Assembly: GCA_002482545.1 (NCBI GenBank)
Contig: DLGF01000013.1
Span: 14,399 to 78,398, forward strand
DNA length: 64,000 nt
DNA from: Sporomusaceae bacterium UBA7701
Lineage (GTDB): Bacteria; Bacillota; Negativicutes; Sporomusales; UBA7701
Direction of reading: 5' to 3'
The notes beneath the pieces are model-generated. The model did no database searches. It saw only the letters and a list, made by a program, of their open reading frames with translations, and had not been told where the DNA came from. A program made the translations under genes and the position numbers. Below are positions 34,377 to 43,926 of this stretch, piece after piece. Position 1 is the first letter of the stretch. Every line of letters begins with the position of its first letter.

Positions 34377-37300
34377 CTATTCTGAAGCGAAAAGGCAGTC
34401 CTGTTTGTATTGGGCCCCCTTCGGCCGAAAAGCATTCTCCCGGCTGAGCTGTCCGTCGGCCAGGTCGGCCACAAACGGCGACGGGGTGCGGGACGTTACC
34501 AGGATCAGTTCATCCCGGGCCCTGGTCATTCCGACATAGAACAGCCGCCGTTCTTCCTCCAGGTCCATGCCGGGGCCGCCGCTGCGCAAAGGGATCAGGC
34601 CATCGTTCACGCCGCAGATGAAGGTTACGGGAAATTCCAGGCCCTTGGCCGCGTGCATCGTCATCAGGGTAACCGCCTCCGGCGAATAAGCCTTGCTGCC
34701 GCTGCGGACAATATCGCTTTCCCGGCCCAGCGCCAGATTCTGCAAAAAGGAGGGCATGTCGCCGTGGGTGACCGACGTATGTAAAAGCTGCTCCAGGCAC
34801 CGCACACCGTCCAGCTGATTGTCGCTGATCCAGGCCTCAATCATCCGCCACGGTTTTTCCTTACGGATGGCCGGTTGATATTTCGTCAATATTGCCGGGA
34901 AATCCCGGAACCCGCCCGCGCCGCCGGACGGCTCCGGCGCATCCGCCAGCAGCTTGGCCAGGGACGGGACGGTTTTTTGACCGGCGACGTAGCGATCCAG
35001 GACCGCCAGGTTGAATTCCGGCGAATAGCCGTTTGCCTTGAGGCAGATCAACAGGGACGCGATATCGCCGGGGTTGAGCAGAAACTTGAAAAACGCCAGC
35101 GTCTCGCGGACCGGTTTATCGGCAAGGAACTCGTCCCGCCCGACCACCACATAGGGAATGCCTTCCTGCAGGCAGCACTGCTCCAGGACTTCCGCCTGGC
35201 GGTTGGTGCGGTACAATACGGCGATATCGGCAAAGCCTCTGGACTGCCCGGCCGCGGGCTTGGCTTTGCGGGCCGCCGGCCGGGTCTGGGTATCGAGCAT
35301 GTCGATGCCGCCCACCATCCGGTTTATTTCCTTGACGACGGCAATAGCCTCGGCGAATTCGTCATGGGCTTCGATCAGCCGTACTTTGACGCCGCTCTCC
35401 CTGGTGGCGTTGAGAACCCCCGCCTGCTCCCCCGCCGCTTGAGGGGCGATGATCGCCCGGGCGGCGGCGATGACCTCGGGGGTTGAACGGTAGTTCTGAG
35501 TCAGCCGGACCTGCCGGATGCCGGGAAACTCTGCGGCGAACCTGGCGAAATAGCGGAAATCCGAACCCCGGAAGCCGTAAATCGACTGGTCGGGATCGCC
35601 GATGATAAAGATGCTCTCGCTATTTGCGCTCCAGGCTTTGATCAGGCGGTATTGCAGTTCGTTGATATCCTGGAACTCATCCACCAGCAGGTGGGCGCAA
35701 GGATTTTCCGGCTCCCCGCCGGCTGGAGCCTCCCGGTCTCCGGCCTCAAACCGGCGGAGCACTTCGAGGAGGATATCGTCGTAGTCCACTGCGCCGTAGC
35801 CTTCAAGCTGCGAGCGGTAGGCAGCGTAGACCCCGGCCAGAATATCCGGTTTTTCGGCCTCGCCCGCTGCCGCGGTGTTTTTCAGCAGCGAGATTTCCTT
35901 CAGGGCGGTCCGGGGCGAAACCGTCGCCTTCATGCGTTTCACGATTTCTTCGAGGATGGCCAGCGCATTGTATTCGTCAATGATCGTGACGTTATTCTTG
36001 CCCCGCCACCGGGACAACAGATTCAGGCAGATGGAGTGGAAGGTACCGATGGTCATGGCGGCGGCGGTCCGCTTGTTCCCGAAATGCTCTTCCAGGCGGC
36101 GGCGCATTTCCTGGGCCGCTTTGTTGGTGAAGGTGACGGCCGTGATCTGCGAGGGCGGCACGCCGCATTGCTCGACGAGGTAGGCGATCCGGCATATCAG
36201 GGTTTTGGTTTTGCCGGTGCCCGGGCCGGCAATTACCGCGACGGCCCGGCTGTCGGCGGAAACGGCTTCCCATTGTTCCCGGTTCAGCCCGTAAGGCAGA
36301 TCTGCGGCAACTGCTTTCGCGGCAGCCCCGCTGTTTTCCGTCCGGCCGGCAACGGCCGGATTCCGCACCGGGTCCGCTGCGTCGGCGGCTTCCCTCCGAT
36401 CGGCACCGGCAATGGCTGCGGGCACCGCCGGCGGCCGGCGGCAAGTAGCGGCAACGTCTTGCTCATTCATCAGGCACAGTTGGCCGGAAAACAGCGCGAT
36501 TTCACTTTTGTCCAGCACTTTCACCTTGCCGTATTCGCCGTCAAAGCCGGGCTGGATGTCGACCTGGCCTTCTCTCAGCCTGCGGATGCCCTCGGCGATG
36601 CCGGAGCCGGCCGCCAGTTCGATATCGGACAGCGGCGCCTCGCGGAGGATGAACAGTTCCGGGCCGATCGCCTGCAGCAAGCTGTCATATTTTTGCCTGA
36701 CCTTCATACTGGCGACGGTGGACCCGATGGCGGAGGCGATGATCTCAGGCAGCGGCACCAGGCTTTCAAAATGTTTGGGGGCCGGCGGCACGAAGCCTTC
36801 GGCCCGGTCGGCCAGGGCCTCCACCCGGTGCAGCACGCCGACGGTGATCCTGCCGCCGCATACCGGGCAGATTCCGCCGGCTGCTTTGGTCGCCGCCGGC
36901 GGCCAGCACACCTTGCAGTTCCGGTGTCCGTCGTAGTGGTATTTGCCTTCCTCGGGAAAAAACTCGAGCGTCCCGTAGAATTCTTTGGTCCCGCGGTTTT
37001 TTAACGCCTGCAGCATGGCCGGATAAGACAGCTCGGTGTCGAAAATATTGGCTTCGCGGGCCAAGTTGGCCGGGGAATGGGCGTCCGAGTTGGAAACCAG
37101 CGTAAAGCCGTCCAGGGCCGACAGGCGCCAGTTCATGGGCGGATCGGAGGACAGACCGGTCTCGAGGGCATAGATATGGCCGGTAAGGTCGCCGAAACAC
37201 TCCCGGATGTCGTCAAATCCCGAATAGGCGCCATAGAGGGAGAAATGCGGCGTCCAGATGTGGGCGGGAATAAAGATAGCCTCCGGGCAGTTGTCCAGCA

Positions 37301-37739
37301 CGATCTCCAGCAGATCCCGGCTGTCAAGGCCCAGGATCGGCCGGCCGTCGGACCGCAGGTTGCCGATCGCCTCCAGCTTGCGGGCGATCAGCCCGGCCTC
37401 TTCCAGTCCGGGCAGCAGGATGAGGTTGTGAACCTTGCGGACCCTGCCGTTTTTCTTGTATATCGAGCTGATTTCGCCGGAAACGATGAAGCGCGGCCTG
37501 AACTCCGCGCCGGCGACGTTGTCCGCCAGGCTTAGCTCATCTTTCAGGGCATAAAGGCCTTCGCCCGACGGGACGAGCTTTTCCTTCAGTTCCTCCCGCC
37601 AAGCCGGATGGGTGAAATCCCCTGTGCCGATCACGTGGAGTCCCTTGCGCCGCGCCCAAAGGGCCAGCGTTTCCGGCACGCACTCCCGGCTGGTGGCGCG
37701 GGAGTATTTGGAATGAATGTGAAAATCAGCGATAAACAT
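34377..37739 (-). CDS. EndoQ-type PHP endonuclease fused to UvrD/Rep-type helicase
   Basis: A 1120-residue two-part protein. Residues 1-390 match endonuclease Q-like PHP proteins: FIADFHIHSKYSRATS (HxH), GTGDFTHPAW, ETGLSSDPPMNW, SNSDAHSP near 218, and a zinc-finger pair CKVCW...CPVCGG near 275-295. EndoQ nicks DNA at deaminated bases. Residues about 480-1100 are a superfamily 1A helicase: AGPGTGKTKTLICRI, VTFTNKAAQEMRRRL, LLVDEFQDIN, GDPDQSIYGFRG, QNYRS, MTMHAAKGLEFP, FYVGMTRARDEL. An Ala/Pro-rich linker (about 435-475) joins them. The fusion predicts nicking and unwinding at damaged bases. Monocistronic. Confidence 0.9.
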   Translation of the reverse strand: MFIADFHIHSKYSRATSRECVPETLALWARRKGLHVIGTGDFTHPAWREELKEKLVPSGEGLYALKDELSLADNVAGAEFRPRFIVSGEISSIYKKNGRVRKVHNLILLPGLEEAGLIARKLEAIGNLRSDGRPILGLDSRDLLEIVLDNCPEAIFIPAHIWTPHFSLYGAYSGFDDIRECFGDLTGHIYALETGLSSDPPMNWRLSALDGFTLVSNSDAHSPANLAREANIFDTELSYPAMLQALKNRGTKEFYGTLEFFPEEGKYHYDGHRNCKVCWPPAATKAAGGICPVCGGRITVGVLHRVEALADRAEGFVPPAPKHFESLVPLPEIIASAIGSTVASMKVRQKYDSLLQAIGPELFILREAPLSDIELAAGSGIAEGIRRLREGQVDIQPGFDGEYGKVKVLDKSEIALFSGQLCLMNEQDVAATCRRPPAVPAAIAGADRREAADAADPVRNPAVAGRTENSGAAAKAVAADLPYGLNREQWEAVSADSRAVAVIAGPGTGKTKTLICRIAYLVEQCGVPPSQITAVTFTNKAAQEMRRRLEEHFGNKRTAAAMTIGTFHSICLNLLSRWRGKNNVTIIDEYNALAILEEIVKRMKATVSPRTALKEISLLKNTAAAGEAEKPDILAGVYAAYRSQLEGYGAVDYDDILLEVLRRFEAGDREAPAGGEPENPCAHLLVDEFQDINELQYRLIKAWSANSESIFIIGDPDQSIYGFRGSDFRYFARFAAEFPGIRQVRLTQNYRSTPEVIAAARAIIAPQAAGEQAGVLNATRESGVKVRLIEAHDEFAEAIAVVKEINRMVGGIDMLDTQTRPAARKAKPAAGQSRGFADIAVLYRTNRQAEVLEQCCLQEGIPYVVVGRDEFLADKPVRETLAFFKFLLNPGDIASLLICLKANGYSPEFNLAVLDRYVAGQKTVPSLAKLLADAPEPSGGAGGFRDFPAILTKYQPAIRKEKPWRMIEAWISDNQLDGVRCLEQLLHTSVTHGDMPSFLQNLALGRESDIVRSGSKAYSPEAVTLMTMHAAKGLEFPVTFICGVNDGLIPLRSGGPGMDLEEERRLFYVGMTRARDELILVTSRTPSPFVADLADGQLSRENAFRPKGAQYKQDCLFASE

Positions 37740-38123
37740 TATGCTTCACCCGTTTTCTGCGACATCCGGCAAGCCGTGCGAGGCTTGCCGGTCGTTTATT
37801 CTTGGGCTTTACAGCCCTGTAAAAGCAAAATTGCTCTTTTCTACCTTCTCACCAAAAATACAAAAATCCTGCCACCATGCGTCATTTTCCCCTTGCCGTG
37901 ACTCGCCGGCGGCACGGCCTTGGCAAAAGCGACGCCGGTGCCTCATCCGGACAAATGACCGTCCTTAAGAAAAAATCGGGCAGCGCATGATTTTTAACGC
38001 TTACGCCCAGACTAAACCGATGGCCTCCGGCTGTCCCCGCTTTTCTCCCGGCAGCCCTGAAATCAATCATAACGGCCGGCTCTTTGCCGCCTATTTCAAT
38101 TCCTTGCGAGGTGGATTTGGTAT
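37740..38123. other. Divergent intergenic region between EndoQ-UvrD and the Rph-like gene
   Basis: No gene seen. A perfect 10-bp hairpin CCGGCAAGCC / GGCTTGCCGG lies at 37766-37791. The stretch to about 37870 is AT-richer and should hold the promoters; no box is convincing. GAGGTGG lies before the 38124 ATG. Confidence 0.4.
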
Positions 38124-40748
38124 ATGAACCGCTATGTGCTCTTTTTTGCGCAAATCGATCACTCAAGCCTTCCCCAGGTCGGCGGCAAGGGCGCAAACCT
38201 GGGTGAAATGACGCAGGCCGGGTTCCCCGTTCCCGGCGGGTTCTGCGTTACAACGGATGCGTATAAGGACTTTATCGCCACGAGCCCGGAAATGGCTGAT
38301 TTTTTTGCCGACCTTGCCGCAAGCGCTCCGAACGACCTGGACCGACTGAGGGCCCTGGGCGAACGCATCCGGACCCACCTGCAGCGCCTGCCGGTCCCTG
38401 CGCCGATTCGCGACGCCGTAATTCAGGCCTGGAAGAAACAAGGAACGGACTCTTCTTACGCAATCCGTTCCAGTGCGACAGCCGAAGATTTGCCGAACGC
38501 CTCCTTCGCCGGCCAGCAGGATACCTATCTGAACATCAAAGGGGAAGAGGAACTCCTGCAGCATGTCCGCAAGTGCTGGGCATCCTTATTTACCGACCGC
38601 GCCCTTTCCTACCGGGCCAAAAACGGCTTCGACCACCGGGAAGTATATCTGGCGATCGTTGTACAGCAAATGGTCCTGCCTGACATTTCCGGGATTATGT
38701 TTACCGCCGACCCGGCGAACGGAAACCGGACCGTCGTTTCCATCGACGCCGGTTTCGGCCTGGGCGAGGCGCTGGTGTCCGGGCTGGTATCCGCCGACCT
38801 GTATAAAGTAAAAAACCACACCGTTATCAATAAAAAGATATCCCGCAAAAAACTGGCGATTTATCCCTTGCCGGAGGGCGGCACAGTCACCCGGGATCTG
38901 CCGGCGGCCGAGCAGGAGAAACAGGTCCTGACCGATCAACAACTGACCGCCCTGGCCGCCTTAGGGAAAAAAATCGAGCGGCACTACGGCCGGCCGCAGG
39001 ACATTGAATTTTGCGCGGTGAACGGCGAGTTTTTCATCGTTCAGAGCCGCCCGGTCACCACGCTCTACCCCCTGCCGGACATCCCGCAGCAGCCGCTGCG
39101 GGTGCTGCTGTCGTTCGGCCATGTGCAGATGATGACCGACGCCATGGAGCCGTTGGGGCTGTCGGTGCTGAAAATCCTGTTCCCCGCCGATATATTCAAG
39201 GAGGCGGGAGGAAGAATCTTTATCGATCTTACGGATCTGCTTCACTATAAAATAGCGCGCCTGGTTTTCCCAAAATTATTGACCAATGCCGATGAAGCCA
39301 TGAGCCGCGCCGTGGAGACCATCGTGAAACGCCCGGAGTTTCTCGCGGGCCGCGGGGCAGCCAATGCAACGGCTCCCGCCGCTGTCCGGAAAGTGCTGGG
39401 GCCCATTTTCCGGGCAGCGTGGACCAACCTCCGCACCGGTGACCCGAAAATGGGCAAGCCGCAAGTTGAAGACTTCATGCGGCAAAGAATCGCCCGGACC
39501 AGGCGGGCGCTCGACGGGCTGCAAGGCGCCGACCGCCTCCGGGCGGTTCAGCGGGAACTGGATACCCTGCTATTGGACGTGCTTCATGCCGTTATCCCGC
39601 ATGTTTTGCCGGGACTCATCGCCAGCGTCCTGCTGAAAAAAATAATCATCCGCAAGTTCAAGGACGCGGCGGAGTTTAACAGGCTGAACAAGTCCCTTCC
39701 CGGCAATGTTACCAGCGAAATGGGGCTGGAGCTCGGCGACCTGGCGGACATGCTGCGGGAACTTCCCGAGGTCCGGGAGTATCTTAAAACAGCCGCCGAT
39801 CCGACCTTTTACGCCGGCCTGGACCGGATTCCGGGCGGAAAAGTCTTTGGCCAGGCTTTTGAAGGCTTTATCGATAAATACGGCATGAGATGCCCTGGCG
39901 AAATCGACCTGACAAATCCTCGCTGGTATGAGGCCCCGACCCAATTGGTATCGGCGCTCCTCAGCCACCTGCGGAGCCTGAAGCCAGGCGAGCACCGCCG
40001 GCGCTTCGCCGAAGGCGAAAAAGAAGCCGAAGCGGCCGCCCGGAGGATTTTGGCATCAGCAGAAGGAAACTACTTCCAAAGCAGGATTCTTGCCCGCCTA
40101 ATTGCCGTATTCCGCAATTGCGGAGGCCTGCGCGAACACCACAAATACCTGCTTGTCGCCGTTATGGGCGAAAGCAAAAAAGCAATTATGGCGGAAGCCG
40201 GCGAACTTGTGAAAAAAGGAGCGCTTGCGCAGGCGGAGGACGTCTATTTTTTGCGCCTGGACGAATTAATCCAATTGCTGGAGGACAATCTAGCGAACGT
40301 TCCGGAGTTGATCGCCAGGCGCAGGGAACAGTATCAATGGCACCAAAGTCTTAAACCGCCGCGGGTAATGACCAGCGAGGGAGAAATCGTGACGGTTCCC
40401 GCCCGCAGAGGCCCGGTCCCGGAGGACACGCTCATCGGCAGCCCGGTTTCAGCAGGAGTCGCCGAAGGCATCGCCCGCGTCATCCTCCGGCCGGAGAACG
40501 CGGTCTTAAATCAAGGCGAGATTCTTGTCGCGCCGCATACCGATCCCGGTTGGACCCCCTTGTTTCAATCCGCAATCGCCATAGTCACCGAGGTGGGAGG
40601 ATTGATGACCCACGGGGCGGTCATAGCCCGTGAATACGGCATCCCGGCGGTAGTCGGGGTGGATGACGCAACTACGCTGATCAAAGACGGGCAAAAGCTC
40701 CGCGTAGATGGGACGCAAGGCCAGGTGTCGATCGTGGATGGCGAATGA
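38124..40748 (+). CDS. Rifampicin phosphotransferase-like PEP-synthase-family enzyme
   Basis: An 874-residue protein. The N-terminal ATP-grasp/PEP-synthase-like domain (1-320) has VGGKGANLGEM, VPGGFCVTT, YAIRSSATAEDLPNASFAGQQDTYLN and SRPVTTLYP. A large middle domain (about 330-770) follows. The swivelling phosphohistidine domain is at the very end (GGLMTHGAVIAREYGIPAVVGVD near 835). In true PEP synthase the His domain is central and a TIM barrel follows. The ATP-middle-His order and the length near 870 match rifampicin phosphotransferases, which inactivate rifamycins with ATP. Rifamycin as substrate is inferred; other Rph-like roles are possible. Confidence 0.78.
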   Translation: MNRYVLFFAQIDHSSLPQVGGKGANLGEMTQAGFPVPGGFCVTTDAYKDFIATSPEMADFFADLAASAPNDLDRLRALGERIRTHLQRLPVPAPIRDAVIQAWKKQGTDSSYAIRSSATAEDLPNASFAGQQDTYLNIKGEEELLQHVRKCWASLFTDRALSYRAKNGFDHREVYLAIVVQQMVLPDISGIMFTADPANGNRTVVSIDAGFGLGEALVSGLVSADLYKVKNHTVINKKISRKKLAIYPLPEGGTVTRDLPAAEQEKQVLTDQQLTALAALGKKIERHYGRPQDIEFCAVNGEFFIVQSRPVTTLYPLPDIPQQPLRVLLSFGHVQMMTDAMEPLGLSVLKILFPADIFKEAGGRIFIDLTDLLHYKIARLVFPKLLTNADEAMSRAVETIVKRPEFLAGRGAANATAPAAVRKVLGPIFRAAWTNLRTGDPKMGKPQVEDFMRQRIARTRRALDGLQGADRLRAVQRELDTLLLDVLHAVIPHVLPGLIASVLLKKIIIRKFKDAAEFNRLNKSLPGNVTSEMGLELGDLADMLRELPEVREYLKTAADPTFYAGLDRIPGGKVFGQAFEGFIDKYGMRCPGEIDLTNPRWYEAPTQLVSALLSHLRSLKPGEHRRRFAEGEKEAEAAARRILASAEGNYFQSRILARLIAVFRNCGGLREHHKYLLVAVMGESKKAIMAEAGELVKKGALAQAEDVYFLRLDELIQLLEDNLANVPELIARRREQYQWHQSLKPPRVMTSEGEIVTVPARRGPVPEDTLIGSPVSAGVAEGIARVILRPENAVLNQGEILVAPHTDPGWTPLFQSAIAIVTEVGGLMTHGAVIAREYGIPAVVGVDDATTLIKDGQKLRVDGTQGQVSIVDGE

Positions 40749-40787
40749 TATTTACCATTCTATCGGGGCAACGGGCGCAAAGCCGAG

Positions 40788-42695
40788 TTACCGGAGCAGG
40801 CGCAGCCCGTTCAGGATGACCAGGATCGTGCTGCCTTCGTGGCCGATGACGCCGGAAGGCAGGTTCACATCCCCCAGGAAGGTTCCGGCTACAAGAATGC
40901 AAACAACGCCAAGGGCAAAGGCGATATTTTGTTTTACGATGCGCTTGGTCCGGCGGCCTAAAGAGATGGCATAAGAAACCTTGCCTATATCATCGGCCAT
41001 GAGAACGACATTGGCGGTTTCCAGAGCCACGTCCGTGCCGGCGGCCCCCATGGCGATGCCGACGGAGGACGCGGCCAGGGCCGGGGCGTCATTGACGCCA
41101 TCCCCAACCATGGCCACCTTCCCGTATTGGGCGGCAAGCTGCCTGACAATCTCAACCTTCTGCTCGGGGAAAAGCTCGGCGTAAACCTCGTCGACGCCGG
41201 CCTGCCAGCCTAGAGCCCGCGCCGTCGCCCGGTTGTCTCCGGTCAGCATGGCGACTTTGATCCCCATCCGCCTCAGCGCCTGGACCGCTTCCTTCGCTTG
41301 CGGCCGTAAAATATCCTGAACCGCCAGAATTCCCTGCAGTCTTCCCTGTGATTCCACGAAAATAATCGTCTTGCCCTGATTCTTAAGCTGCTGGATCAGT
41401 TCATTCCGTTCAACAGCCAGCGCTTTATCTTCGATGCAGTCCAGATTCCCGATCCGGAATTCCTCATCATTCACCAGTCCATGGACCCCTACCCCGGGTA
41501 TGGCCTGGAGCCGGGAAGCCGCCGGCAGTTCCAGGCCTTTAGCTTTGGCGGCCTGCACAATCGCTTTCGCAAGCGGGTGTTCGGACAGCGTCTCCAGGGC
41601 CGCGGTCAGCCGCAGCAGGTCGTCTTCGCTCTGCCCCGCGAACGGCATAATATCGGTAATTTTCGCCCTTCCCTCCGTCAATGTTCCGGTCTTGTCAAAG
41701 GCGACCGCCCTGATTCCGCCGATATTCTCCAGGTGGACCCCTCCTTTGAACAAAATCCCCTTGCGGGCGCCGTTGGAGATGCCGGACAGAACCGCCGGCA
41801 TAATGGAGGCCACCAGCGCGCAGGGCGAAGCCACCACAAGAAAAATCATCGCCCGGTAAATGGTTTTATCCCAGGCCCAGCCGAGCAGGTAGGGCGGCAA
41901 AAGGATCAGGCAAACGGCGCCGGCAATAACGGTTTTCGCATAGATTCCCTCAAACCTTTCGACGAATAACTGACTGGGAGGTTTTTCGCTCTGGGCTTCC
42001 TGAACCAGCCTGATAATCCTCGCCAGCAAAGTCGCCTCCGCCGGCTTGGTCACTTCAATCCTCAACGCTCCGTGCCCGTTGATCGTACCCGCGAATACCT
42101 CATCGCCGGCCTTCTTATCCACAGGAACAGACTCGCCGGTAATAGGCGCCTGGTCTATTGCCGAGGCCCCCTCCCGGATCATGCCGTCGGCGGAAATCCT
42201 CTCTCCTGGTTTGACCAGCACCAGATCGCCTTTTTTGAGTCCCCCCACCTTTGTCCGGACCTCATCCGTTCCCCGTAAGACCAGGGCTGTTTCCGGGCGC
42301 AGTTTCATAATCGAGCGGATATCATGGTTGGTTTTTTCCGTCGTGTAGCCTTCGAGCGCCCCGCTTAGCGCGAAAATGAAAATCAGAATTGCCCCGTCTT
42401 GCCAGTAGCCGATGCTGGCGGCCCCGACAGCGGCAACGATCATCAGCAGATCAACGTCCAGATTGCGTTCCCGGATCAGCGTCTGCAGCCCTTCCCTGGC
42501 CTTGCGGTAGCCGCCGATAAGATAAGCGGCCGAATAGCAAAGTATTTCAAAAAAAGTCAAGCCTTGCCCGCCGAGATTCCAGGCCACTAATGTCAAGACG
42601 GCGCAAATTGCCGCGCTGATCGCGGCGCCGTGCCGGTCCCAGATCTCCCTGAAAGGTCTTTCGCTATTTATTCCCGTGGTGACAGCACCCTGCAT
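40788..42695 (-). CDS. P1B-4-type metal-exporting ATPase (CoaT/PfeT-like)
   Basis: A 635-residue P-type ATPase. Actuator loop ITGESVPVDK near 195, TM metal motif ASPCALVAS near 285, phosphorylation site AFDKTGTLTEG near 325, SEHPLAKAI near 370, hinge MLTGDN and MVGDGVNDAPALA near 530. The last helix contains GHEGSTILVILNGLRLL. SPC with HEGST and the absence of an N-terminal HMA domain are features of the P1B-4 group that exports Co2+, Fe2+ or Zn2+. It is inner-membrane. The marR gene lies 57 nt upstream in the same direction, and feoAB about 7 kb away. Confidence 0.9.
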   Translation of the reverse strand: MQGAVTTGINSERPFREIWDRHGAAISAAICAVLTLVAWNLGGQGLTFFEILCYSAAYLIGGYRKAREGLQTLIRERNLDVDLLMIVAAVGAASIGYWQDGAILIFIFALSGALEGYTTEKTNHDIRSIMKLRPETALVLRGTDEVRTKVGGLKKGDLVLVKPGERISADGMIREGASAIDQAPITGESVPVDKKAGDEVFAGTINGHGALRIEVTKPAEATLLARIIRLVQEAQSEKPPSQLFVERFEGIYAKTVIAGAVCLILLPPYLLGWAWDKTIYRAMIFLVVASPCALVASIMPAVLSGISNGARKGILFKGGVHLENIGGIRAVAFDKTGTLTEGRAKITDIMPFAGQSEDDLLRLTAALETLSEHPLAKAIVQAAKAKGLELPAASRLQAIPGVGVHGLVNDEEFRIGNLDCIEDKALAVERNELIQQLKNQGKTIIFVESQGRLQGILAVQDILRPQAKEAVQALRRMGIKVAMLTGDNRATARALGWQAGVDEVYAELFPEQKVEIVRQLAAQYGKVAMVGDGVNDAPALAASSVGIAMGAAGTDVALETANVVLMADDIGKVSYAISLGRRTKRIVKQNIAFALGVVCILVAGTFLGDVNLPSGVIGHEGSTILVILNGLRLLR

Positions 42696-42752
42696 GCTAT
42701 ATCTCTCCCCCTGTATCCGCTGCGTTTTGCGAAAATTGCTGCAGCCTTGTCC

Positions 42753-43166
42753 CTAGAAGGCTCCGGTATTGATTTTTTTCAGCATGGCAAGAAGGGTTAC
42801 CCCTTCTTCCTCGGACAGTACCGACAATATTTGCTCGGTCAGGGAGTGATGGTAGTCATGGTGCTCCCGGTACGCTTTCTCTCCCTTTGCGGTCAGGTTG
42901 ATCAGGAACATCCGCCGGTCCTCCTTCACCGGCTCCCGCAGGGCATATTCCTTTTTCTCCAGCCGGTCAACGGTTACGGTGGTGGTGCCGGTCGTGACGC
43001 CAAGCTTCTCCGCCAGGCCCTTCATATTCATGGAGCCATATTGTCCCAGGGCTTCTATCGCATGCGCCTCCGCGACCGTCAGGTCGCTGGATTTTATTAC
43101 GGAATTCTCCCAGGAAGCAAACCCGTTGAAAAAGGTAAACAGCTCGTTTGTAAGTTCCTCCACCAT
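42753..43166 (-). CDS. MarR-family regulator of the P1B-4 ATPase
   Basis: About 137 residues with a winged HTH typical of MarR: LTVAEAHAIEALGQYGSMNMKGLAEKLGVTTGTTTVTVDRLEKKEYALREPVKEDRRMFLINLTAKG. ATG at 43166 is preferred over 43172 because GGAGGG is spaced 7 nt from it. It precedes the metal ATPase in one transcript. A perfect AT-rich palindrome in its promoter region (43215-43231) is the likely operator, so autoregulation and metal or stress response are expected. The ligand is unknown. Confidence 0.9.
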   Translation of the reverse strand: MVEELTNELFTFFNGFASWENSVIKSSDLTVAEAHAIEALGQYGSMNMKGLAEKLGVTTGTTTVTVDRLEKKEYALREPVKEDRRMFLINLTAKGEKAYREHHDYHHSLTEQILSVLSEEEGVTLLAMLKKINTGAF

Positions 43167-43214
43167 AAACATCCCTCCATTTTGTTTGATAGTAATATTA
43201 TTTGATTTATTGAT

Positions 43215-43231
43215 AATTTGAATATCAAATT
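43215..43231. promoter_or_regulatory. Palindromic MarR operator candidate
   Basis: AATTTGA-ATA-TCAAATT, a perfect 7-3-7 palindrome about 50 nt before the marR start, of typical MarR-site form. Overlapping TTTGAT/ATCAAA half sites lie nearby. Confidence 0.7.
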
Positions 43232-43320
43232 AATTTTAAAGCCACACGGCGCCCCCTGTCAATGCCGTCGAAGAAAAATCTGGATCGGTTTCGCTATAAC
43301 GGCCGGTTGCGGCAATAAAA

Positions 43321-43355
43321 AATCATCATAAGTCTTTTTAAGACTTATGATGATT
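43321..43355. terminator. Terminator-like hairpin between marR and the PaaI-like gene
   Basis: Perfect 16-bp stem AATCATCATAAGTCTT with a TTT loop. It probably ends the PaaI-like transcript on the minus strand. The rest of 43232-43479 has no gene. Confidence 0.7.
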
Positions 43356-43479
43356 GATACGCTTCATTTCCGTATTTACTTCTCCGGTCTGTAAGGCTCC
43401 GTGAGGGCGGGAAGCTGTCGGCTCCGGTCAGTCGTCATTGCAAAGCCGTCAGTTCCCGCGCTGAATATTCCGCCCTGAT

Positions 43480-43926
43480 TCAAGCTGTCACTTCATTTTG
43501 TTGCGCGGAATCCGCCGCCGTTATCTGTCCACGGATAAAGTAGCTGCCTTGCGCTTTGACGAGAAGGCGTTCCCGTTTATCCCGGATTTCAGCTTCGGTA
43601 ATGATATGATCCTTCCCCTTGTGGATAATTCGTCCTGACGCGGTAAGCATTCCTTTTTTGGAATTGGTGATGAATCGTATGTTAATATCGCTTGTGACCA
43701 CTAGATTGCCGGTAGTCAAGCCGGCAATACCCATGACCGAATCAACCAGAGTGAACAGGGAACCGCCATGGACAAAACCATAAACATTGGTATGGATCTC
43801 GCTGGCTATCGGCATGGTTAATGTAACTTCGCCAACGTCGAGGGCGGATATACGAATATCCATCATGGAGGACAGCGGGTTGTTCTTAAAAATTTCTTCG
43901 ATCCGGTCTTTCAGCCATAGTTCCAT
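43480..43926 (-). CDS. PaaI-type hotdog-fold thioesterase
   Basis: A 148-residue hotdog protein. It has the start MELWLKDRIEEIFKNNP, the DVGEVTLTMPIASEIHTNVYGFVHGGSLFTLVDSVMGIAG core with the HGG motif near residue 53, and NIRFITNSKKGMLTASGRIIHKG. It should hydrolyse acyl- or aryl-CoA thioesters. ATG at 43926 has GGGGG upstream and begins at the family's usual place; the longer frame adds about 30 non-conserved residues. No pathway genes around it; substrate open. Confidence 0.85.
   Translation of the reverse strand: MELWLKDRIEEIFKNNPLSSMMDIRISALDVGEVTLTMPIASEIHTNVYGFVHGGSLFTLVDSVMGIAGLTTGNLVVTSDINIRFITNSKKGMLTASGRIIHKGKDHIITEAEIRDKRERLLVKAQGSYFIRGQITAADSAQQNEVTA

Noticed and set aside
38124..40748. 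Phosphoenolpyruvate synthase (ppsA)
   Set aside because: The phosphohistidine domain is C-terminal and there is no C-terminal PEP-binding barrel, so Rph-like is the better reading.
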